Positions 8,143 to 13,186 of a DNA stretch of 13,186 nt are shown piece after piece. The notes beneath the pieces were generated by a model. That model was not told where the DNA came from. It worked only from the letters and a program-made list of their open reading frames with translations, and did not search any database. Each line of letters begins with the position of its first letter. Position 1 is the first letter of the stretch. The DNA is from JBCDHN01 sp964351855. GTDB taxonomy: Bacteria; Verrucomicrobiota; Verrucomicrobiia; Verrucomicrobiales; DEV007. Made by a program: the position numbers and the translations under genes. The stretch covers positions 1-13,186 of the forward strand of contig CAYGQD010000203.1 in NCBI GenBank assembly GCA_964351855.1, read 5' to 3'.

Positions 8143-9192
8143 TCAGGATTTGAGATCGATACAGACTTTCAGCGCTTCGCCAGATTCCATCAGCGGAAAG
8201 GCTTCGTTAATGCGGTCGAGCGGAAGCGTGTGGGTGATGATGCGATCCGAGGGGAAGCGACCACTTTGAATCAAGGCCTGCGCAGCTTGGAAATCGGTCA
8301 TCCGCTCGGAATACGAACCGGTGAGGACGATTTCCTTGTAGTGGAGATGATTCGTGTTAAGAACCGCTGTCGGAGCCGATTTCGGCAGGCCACCGAAGAA
8401 TTCGACCCGGGCTCCCTTGCCCGCCATTTCCAACGCGTCGGCTTGGGCATGAGCGTTGCTGCAGGCAACAATCACGACGGAGGGCCCAAAGCCATCGGTG
8501 AGTTCCTGCATCGCAGCGAGGTGAGATCCGTCAGGTTTGACTTGGATGGTTCCGTCCAGATCGAACCCCTCTGCTTTTTGTAGCCGGTTCTCGGACACAT
8601 CGAACATCCAGACTTTCTGGGCACCTTGGAGACGGGAAACCAAGGCGTGCATCACTCCGATTGGCCCCGCGCCGATCACGGCCACAGTATCATAAAGACC
8701 GATTTTGAGGCGGCTGTGAGCATTGATGACGCATCCGAGCGGTTCGGAAAGGCCCATCTGATCGGAAGGCATATCGTTCTCAACCTTGAAGAGTTGGCCG
8801 TTGCTGACCGCCTTCGCGGGGACTTTCAAGAGCGGGGCATAAGCACCGTCATAGTGGTAGGACATCGTCGTCCGAGAGACGCAGAGATTTTGGCGACCCA
8901 TCGTGCAATAGCGACACTCTCCACACGGCAGCACGATATACATCACCACCCGGTCACCCGTTTTGACCGAAGCGCTACCATTGGCCCGAGACTCGATGAT
9001 CGTCCCACAAAACTCATGACCCAGGATTCTGGGCGGCTCGATCTTTTTGTCACCATGACGGAAGGTCCGCAGGTCGGTCCCGCAGACGGCGCAGGCATCC
9101 ACGGCAATCAAAACTTCGCCTTCTTCCAACGTGGGATCATCGACTTCCTCAACGTCGATCTGTTCTTTGCCCTTATAAACAGCTGCTTTCAT
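8143..9192 (-). CDS. Zinc-dependent medium-chain alcohol/polyol dehydrogenase
   Basis: This 349-residue protein begins at ATG 9190-9192 (MKAAVYKGKEQI), the normal N-terminus of the family. A longer reading from 9255 would extend 21 residues into the upstream gene and is unlikely. The chosen start gives an ATGA overlap with the semialdehyde dehydrogenase. Catalytic zinc ligands are Cys37, His59/Glu60 (GHE at 58-60) and probably Glu150 (SEPLGC). The structural-zinc cysteines are 90, 93, 96 and 104. The nucleotide-binding GAGPIG is at 174-179, followed by Asp198 (VWMFDVSENRL), which suggests NAD rather than NADP. Relatives include sorbitol and threonine dehydrogenases and the keto-inositol dehydrogenase IolM of Thermotoga. 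It probably oxidises a secondary hydroxyl of the pathway substrate. Confidence 0.92.
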   Translation of the reverse strand: MKAAVYKGKEQIDVEEVDDPTLEEGEVLIAVDACAVCGTDLRTFRHGDKKIEPPRILGHEFCGTIIESRANGSASVKTGDRVVMYIVLPCGECRYCTMGRQNLCVSRTTMSYHYDGAYAPLLKVPAKAVSNGQLFKVENDMPSDQMGLSEPLGCVINAHSRLKIGLYDTVAVIGAGPIGVMHALVSRLQGAQKVWMFDVSENRLQKAEGFDLDGTIQVKPDGSHLAAMQELTDGFGPSVVIVACSNAHAQADALEMAGKGARVEFFGGLPKSAPTAVLNTNHLHYKEIVLTGSYSERMTDFQAAQALIQSGRFPSDRIITHTLPLDRINEAFPLMESGEALKVCIDLKS

Positions 9193-10592
9193 GACATCCA
9201 GTTCTGGGCCGCGCTTGCCGACCACTTTTGGGTGATTTTCTTCGTTTTCGTCCAAAACCGGATTCCGTCTTCGCCGGTAATGTCACCGACACCGAAGCGA
9301 GAGGCATTCCAACCGCCGAAGGAGAATGGCTCGCGCGGAACGGGAACTCCGATGTTCACGCCGATCATCCCGGCGCTGGCCCGATCTTCGAAGTAACGAG
9401 CCGTGGCTCCGCTGGTGGTGTAAATCGAAGCGGCGTTGCCGTAGGGATTCGCGTTTTCAATCGCGAGAGCTTCATCCAGGGTATCGACGTGGAGAATCGT
9501 CAGAACGGGTCCGAAAATCTCTTCACAGGCGCTTTCGTGGCCGATATCGACGCCATCGATGATCGTGGGACCGACGTAGTTGCCCAGAGCTTTGTCCCCG
9601 TTGACACCCGGCTTGCGCCCATCGACGGGGATTTTCGCTCCTGCCGATTCAGCGCGGTCAATGTAGCTTTCGATGCGATCCTTCGCCGCCTTGCTGATGA
9701 TCGCTCCCATGTTTTCACCGGGGATCACGGTCTTCATTTCGGTCTCGATGGCTTCGAGAACCTTCGAACAGTCGCCCACCGTAATCAGGACGCTGGCAGC
9801 CATGCAGCGCTGCCCAGCACAACCCGTGGCGGAGGAAACGACGTTCTTCGCGGTGATCTCCGGATCGGCATCAGGAACGACCACGAGGTGGTTTTTCGCA
9901 CCGCCGAGTGCCAAAACCCGCTTTCCAGCCGCGTTGCCTCGCTCAAACACTAATTTCGCGATTTTGGTCGAGCCGACGAACGCCACGGCGGCGATCCCTG
10001 GATGATCCAGAATGCCTTCGACGGTTTCTTTGCCCCCTTGGAGAATTTGAAAGACATCCTCGGGCATACCCGCATCCAGGAGGATTTCGCCAAGCCGGAC
10101 TGGGGTAAGCGGTGTTTGCTCACTGGGTTTGAGGAGAAAGGTATTGCCCGTCGCAATCGCCATCGGAAACATCCAAAGCGGAACCATCGCCGGGAAATTG
10201 AAAGGCGTAATACCTGCGACGACTCCGAGTGGGTAAGTCCGTGAATAGCAATCGACGCCGCGGCTCACCTCCAGCTTCCCGCCCAGGCCAATCGCAGGAA
10301 GTGCCGTCGCATATTCCACAACCTCGAGACCTTTTCGGATTCCGGCTTCCGCTTCGGCGGGCGTTTTGCCGTTTTCAGAGCTTACCAAGTTGGACAGTTC
10401 CTGAATGTGGTCTTCGACGAGTTGCTTGAATCGAAAAAGCGGTTGGACACGGTCTTTGACCGGCGTTTGGCCCCAGGTTTCAAACGCCTTTTGGGAGCGC
10501 GCAACGGCTTGGTCAATCGCGTCGGGGCCCTGCGCCTCGATGCTGCCGAGTGATCTGCCGTCAACGGGAGAGGTGACTTCGATGGTTTGCAT
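9189..10592 (-). CDS. mmsA: CoA-acylating (methyl)malonate-semialdehyde dehydrogenase family protein
   Basis: This 467-residue aldehyde dehydrogenase carries the hallmark GGAKNH at 230-235. There the general-base Glu of ordinary ALDHs is replaced by Asn, as in the MmsA/IolA branch that forms acyl-CoA. Other motifs are TPFNFP at 129-134 (Asn132), LKPSEQTP at 154-161 (Lys155), GQRCMA at 260-265 (nucleophile Cys263), EEIFGPV at 357-363 (Glu358) and SFGGWNASRFG at 424-434. The family converts malonate semialdehyde or methylmalonate semialdehyde to acetyl- or propionyl-CoA with NAD and CoA. It is slightly shorter than typical MmsA (about 490-500). It reads GQRC where GERC is usual and PREPF where MAF-type residues are usual, so it may belong to a separate subgroup with another aldehyde substrate. 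It lies 12 bases after the regulator gene. Confidence 0.88.
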   Translation of the reverse strand: MQTIEVTSPVDGRSLGSIEAQGPDAIDQAVARSQKAFETWGQTPVKDRVQPLFRFKQLVEDHIQELSNLVSSENGKTPAEAEAGIRKGLEVVEYATALPAIGLGGKLEVSRGVDCYSRTYPLGVVAGITPFNFPAMVPLWMFPMAIATGNTFLLKPSEQTPLTPVRLGEILLDAGMPEDVFQILQGGKETVEGILDHPGIAAVAFVGSTKIAKLVFERGNAAGKRVLALGGAKNHLVVVPDADPEITAKNVVSSATGCAGQRCMAASVLITVGDCSKVLEAIETEMKTVIPGENMGAIISKAAKDRIESYIDRAESAGAKIPVDGRKPGVNGDKALGNYVGPTIIDGVDIGHESACEEIFGPVLTILHVDTLDEALAIENANPYGNAASIYTTSGATARYFEDRASAGMIGVNIGVPVPREPFSFGGWNASRFGVGDITGEDGIRFWTKTKKITQKWSASAAQNWMS

Positions 10593-10604
10593 GATGAAAG
10601 AGAG

Positions 10605-11405
10605 TTAATTCGTCAAGCGCAGCTCCACGCCGGAAGATGCCAAGCCGGTAGTTTCGTTTTTGAGTTCGTAATGGTCGCCACGGTAGAAGAGGCGCTGATA
10701 CCAAAGTGGTGATTGATCTTTCACGAATCCCACTCCTTCCACGAGCAAGGCGGGGGCGGGGAATTCTGCGGCAAAGGCAGCCGTTTGTTCCTCGTTCAGA
10801 ACCACTGCGGAAATCGAATGACGCTCACCCGTCATGCAGAGACCAAACTGCTCCTCCAAAACCCGGTAAAAGGATTCGGCGACATCGTTTGGGCCGAGAT
10901 CGGGCGCCAGTTTGCTCCGAACCCAGCGATGCTCAAGAATCATCGGAATCTCGTTGGCCAGGCGGAGACGCTCTAGATAGATGATTTTCTCTGGCAACGC
11001 ATCGGTCAGTCCGAGCCCTTGCTTGACCACTTCGGGAAGAGCTTGGCTCGATTGCGTCTCGAACTTCAGGACGATGGTCGAAGGTTTGAGTCCCTGCCTT
11101 TCCACATGCGCCGTAAAGCTTTCCATCCCACCCAAAGAGGCGAACAGGGTGCGTCGCTTCCGGACTCGGGTGCCGATCCCTTTTTGAAATTCGAGCAAGC
11201 CTTCCGCTACCAACGTTGAGAGAACCTTGTTGGCAGTGGCTCGACTCACGTCAAATTGTTCGGCGAGCTCCCGCTCGGAAGGAAAGCGTTCATCTGCAGC
11301 ATAAGCACCCGCCAGAATCGCTTCCCGACAAATCTTCGCCAATTGAAGATGAACCGGCTCGTTGGCAAAAGATTTTCCGGGTAGTCTGGACAAATGAGCT
11401 GGCAT
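10605..11405 (-). CDS. GntR-family (HutC/UTRA) transcriptional regulator
   Basis: This 266-residue protein starts at ATG 11403-11405. A TTG at 11466-11468 could extend it by 21 residues, but that start lies inside the putative promoter palindrome, and the extra residues resemble nothing. The winged helix spans about 17-83 (EPVHLQLAKICREAILAG; FPSERELAEQFDVSRATANKVL region at 41-62). A UTRA ligand-binding domain spans about 95-260 (SFTAHVERQG, YLERLRLANEIPMILEHRWV region, ending VELRLTN). HutC-subfamily regulators sense small pathway metabolites, often sugar phosphates or uronate/amino-sugar intermediates, and repress neighbouring genes. It is the first gene of the catabolic operon, so it probably represses itself, the operon and perhaps the divergent dehydrogenase; this is inferred from position. 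Confidence 0.92.
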   Translation of the reverse strand: MPAHLSRLPGKSFANEPVHLQLAKICREAILAGAYAADERFPSERELAEQFDVSRATANKVLSTLVAEGLLEFQKGIGTRVRKRRTLFASLGGMESFTAHVERQGLKPSTIVLKFETQSSQALPEVVKQGLGLTDALPEKIIYLERLRLANEIPMILEHRWVRSKLAPDLGPNDVAESFYRVLEEQFGLCMTGERHSISAVVLNEEQTAAFAAEFPAPALLVEGVGFVKDQSPLWYQRLFYRGDHYELKNETTGLASSGVELRLTN

Positions 11406-11426
11406 CAGGTAGGGAGTTGCTGGCGA

Positions 11427-11439
11427 GTGGCCTAGCCAC
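11427..11439. promoter_or_regulatory. 13-bp inverted repeat GTGGCCTAGCCAC, candidate GntR/HutC operator
   Basis: Perfect 5-bp arms GTGGC and GCCAC flank CTA. The site lies at the expected transcription start, between the -10 and the regulator start codon. With its flanks it resembles the DasR/NagR-type operator consensus (ACTGGTCTAGACCACT, from memory) at about 12 of 16 positions if the C/G-degenerate positions are allowed. A similar match also occurs inside the cytochrome coding region, so sequence alone is weak evidence; the location is the stronger argument. Confidence 0.35.
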
Positions 11440-11465
11440 CTTATCGGAGGTGAGTCCCTTGTCAA
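11438..11465 (-). promoter_or_regulatory. Candidate sigma-70 promoter of the regulator-led catabolic operon
   Basis: On the minus strand a perfect TTGACA (11465-11460) is followed after 16 bases by TAAGGT (11443-11438), a weak -10 with three of six consensus bases. Transcription would start near 11431 and give a leader of about 25 bases before ATG 11405. The -35 box lies inside a 10-bp palindrome. This is a consensus match only; the -10 is poor. Confidence 0.4.
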
Positions 11466-11468
11466 CAA
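11459..11468. promoter_or_regulatory. Palindrome TTGTCAACAA over the -35 box, candidate operator
   Basis: The arms TTGT and ACAA are inverted around a CA centre. The minus-strand reading TTGTTGACAA contains the TTGACA box of the operon promoter, so a protein bound here would block RNA polymerase. It is short, and therefore possible by chance. Confidence 0.3.
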
Positions 11469-11483
11469 CCTTGATTTTTCTTG

Positions 11484-12305
11484 ATGAAAACCATTCTTCT
11501 AACCGGGGCCAGCGGCATCGTAGGGAACGCGATTCGACCGGTTCTCCGCGAATGCTTTGACCAGGTTCTGCTGACGGATCTTCGTGAGTTGAGCGCGGAC
11601 TTGGCTCTCAATGAATCCTTTGAGCAGGGTGATATTGCGGATCTTCGCTTCATGAAGAACCTCGCCGGGCAGGTGGATGGGATCGTTCATCTCGCGGGTT
11701 TGGTGGGAGCGGCGTTTACCTTCGAGGAGGTTCTCCGACCGAACATTCTCGGCACCCAATCCGTTTTTGAGGCAGCCGTCCATTGTGGGATCCGAAATAC
11801 GATCTTCGCCAGCAGTCACCATGTCGTCGGATTTCTCCGCCGTGGCCAGCCGATCGATCACCGCACCCCTCCTCGCCCCAACAGCCAATACGCGCTATCC
11901 AAAGCCTACGGAGAGGCTTCGGCCTCCTTTCACGCGGACAAGTATGGGTTGAACGTGCTCGTGATCCGCATCGGCTATGTGGGCGATGATCTTTCGAAAG
12001 AGCGCCGGCTTCGCACTTGGATCAGCCCGCGCGACCTGGTGCAACTGATCGAAATCGGCCTCAAGAAACCGGATTTAGGGTGTGAGATCGTGTATGGCGT
12101 CTCGGACAACCCCGACAGCTTCTTTGACAATGCGAATGCCACGAGGCTCGGATACCAACCCCAAGACCGATCACCGGATTTTGCAGCAGATCCTTCCTTG
12201 ATCGATGTCGAACCGGAACTGGAAACGCTCGAAGGCGGATTGATTGGAGGAGGGTTCGCCGCAGAAGGTTTTGCCGGTAATCTGAAACGAATTCTGGGGC
12301 GATAG
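11484..12305 (+). CDS. Uronate-dehydrogenase-like NAD-dependent epimerase/dehydratase family protein (extended SDR)
   Basis: This 273-residue protein begins at ATG 11484; a TTG three bases earlier is less likely. The NAD-binding TGASGIVG is at 7-14, HLAGLVG at 69-75, an FASSHHVVG segment at 108-116 supplies the Ser, and YALSK gives Tyr136 and Lys140. The order and spacing of RPNSQYALSKAYGE, RIGYVGDD, LRTWISPRDLVQLIE and VYGVSDNPDSFFDN closely follow uronate dehydrogenase (Udh), as I recall that family. Udh oxidises D-galacturonate or D-glucuronate to the aldarolactone. The length is also right for Udh. It is divergently transcribed from the GntR regulator across 78 bases, which suggests shared control with the catabolic operon. 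Other NAD-dependent sugar dehydrogenases of this fold remain possible. Confidence 0.85.
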   Translation: MKTILLTGASGIVGNAIRPVLRECFDQVLLTDLRELSADLALNESFEQGDIADLRFMKNLAGQVDGIVHLAGLVGAAFTFEEVLRPNILGTQSVFEAAVHCGIRNTIFASSHHVVGFLRRGQPIDHRTPPRPNSQYALSKAYGEASASFHADKYGLNVLVIRIGYVGDDLSKERRLRTWISPRDLVQLIEIGLKKPDLGCEIVYGVSDNPDSFFDNANATRLGYQPQDRSPDFAADPSLIDVEPELETLEGGLIGGGFAAEGFAGNLKRILGR

Positions 12306-12322
12306 CAGCCCGGATCGCTGAG

Positions 12323-13186
12323 CTAGCTGGCGAATTCAGGGATCGTTTCGCTGAGAATCTGACTGATGCGCATCTGCTCCTCGCCGGTGAGATATTCGTA
12401 ACCGGAAACGGGTTCCGGAGCCGTCAGAATGGTGCGGATCTGTTGAAAGACGGCTTGTTTCAGGGGAACCGGTAATTCGGTGAACGCCCGCGAGTAGATC
12501 ATGTAGGAACAGCGATTCTCGAAAAGATGTCCCGTAAGTTTGAGATCCTTTAAGGAATGGCCGTCTTGGGTATGCCGCCGTTCATGGCGAAAGACTTCTT
12601 GGAAGGAGGAATCGCAGCGAATCGTATTTTCTCCGAGAGACGCTTCGTCCCGAAAGAGAAGGTAATTGACCAGCGGCTTGGCGATCTTTTGAATCTCGCG
12701 CGCGACCTTCTCCGGCAGGACCTCCAAGGACTACCTGATTGTCGTAGAAGGATTGATGGGTCTTGTAGTGGGCCACCATCAACTGGTAATGCATCCCAAT
12801 TTGATGGTCGAGTAAGAGCAGCACGAGGACGTCGCTTTTCGCTCCATAGGGAAAATTTTCGGCGGGAAAAAAGCGACCGAGTTCTTCCAAGTTCGCATGC
12901 TTCTCGCCATCTACTTGAAGCGAGCCGTTTTCGTCTTTCTTCGCGATGGTATTGCCAAGGTGTCGAAGATCTCCATGAAATCCTGAAACATACCAGCCAC
13001 CCCAGCGCTCCGAGATATCGATTTCATGACCGGTAAGCTCGTGAGGGGGGGGGCGGCGAAGGGTTCGACCGACTTCATTCAGATAAATCGAGCGACCGAG
13101 GGGCCCGGGCAGGAAATTCGTCGCGCTGCCGGCATGACCACCCCGGCAATTGTACGAAATCGCAAAAACGGGGTGTGCGAGATCGT
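12323..13186 (-). pseudogene. Cytochrome-like PVC-family protein, C-terminal part with frameshift; 5' end outside window
   Basis: The frame entering at the right edge encodes ISYNCRGGHAG, then ERWGGWYVSGFHGDLRHLGN (about 12950-13015), then SDVLVLLLLDHQIGMHYQL, ending as a sensible sequence at HQSFYDNQ near 12735. The following sense sequence (LEVLPEKVAREIQKIAKPL through CSYMIYSRAF to SQILSETIPEFAS, stop 12323-12325) is in another frame. Removing one base in the CCTT at 12727-12731 (plus-strand aagg) would join them as NQVVLEVLPEKV. The combined product resembles a planctomycete/verrucomicrobial family with RWGGWYVTGxHG and HxGN motifs and a CXXCH haem site, of unknown function. Here the haem motif reads CRGGH (13134-13148), one base change from CXXCH. 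Either it is a decaying gene or there is a one-base sequence error. It converges on the Udh-like gene with 17 bases between stops. Confidence 0.7.

Noticed and set aside
8143..9255. Longer N-terminus for the zinc dehydrogenase (start at 9255)
   Set aside because: The extra 21 residues overlap the dehydrogenase gene upstream and precede the standard MKAAVYKG start, which forms an ATGA overlap.
11406..11468. Longer regulator starting at TTG 11468
   Set aside because: It would place the start codon inside the promoter palindrome, and the added residues have no family similarity.
12301..12328. Possible bidirectional terminator between the convergent genes (CAGC ... GCTG, with AGCTAGCT beside it)
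   Set aside because: The stem is only four pairs with a 7-base loop, and there is no T-tract on either strand.

Overview
The window looks like chromosomal DNA from the Planctomycetota-Verrucomicrobiota side of the PVC group, with Verrucomicrobiota slightly preferred. The evidence is a planctomycete-type cytochrome protein of the PSCyt1/DUF1549/DUF1553 (PSD1) kind, an ECF sigma factor of the Rhodopirellula/Verrucomicrobium type overlapping a FecR-LamG membrane protein, and a cytochrome-like protein family that I know only from those phyla. Genes are tightly packed. The longest gene-free stretch is about 78 bases, and almost no start codon has a recognisable Shine-Dalgarno sequence. No RNA gene, insertion sequence, integrase, CRISPR array or att site was seen.

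Layout: nine consecutive genes lie on the minus strand from 11405 to the left edge. The first six (11405 down to 5081) form a catabolic operon: a GntR/HutC regulator, a methylmalonate-semialdehyde-type CoA-acylating dehydrogenase, a zinc-dependent dehydrogenase, a class II aldolase, a Gfo/Idh/MocA dehydrogenase and a TIM-barrel sugar isomerase/epimerase. After 59 bases come an ECF sigma factor, a FecR/LamG membrane protein that overlaps it by ATGA, and a secreted haem protein of about 1000 residues cut off by the left edge. A uronate-dehydrogenase-like short-chain dehydrogenase is divergently transcribed from the regulator (11484-12305, plus strand). Convergent with it is the 3' part of a cytochrome-like gene (12323 to the right edge, minus strand) with a frameshift and a degenerate haem motif.

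How the genes may work together (inference): the catabolic operon has the enzyme classes of an oxidative polyol or cyclitol pathway. Two dehydrogenases and an epimerase are reminiscent of the Thermotoga-type inositol route, while an aldolase and a malonate/methylmalonate-semialdehyde dehydrogenase are reminiscent of the Bacillus-type IolJ/IolA ending. No kinase, hydrolase (IolB/D/N-type) or transporter is present, so the substrate is unknown. The 78-base divergent region carries a perfect TTGACA box inside one palindrome, plus a second 13-bp inverted repeat, and is the best candidate for the control point. The sigma/FecR-LamG/DUF1553 trio is a known PVC arrangement; its signal and target genes are not evident from the sequence.
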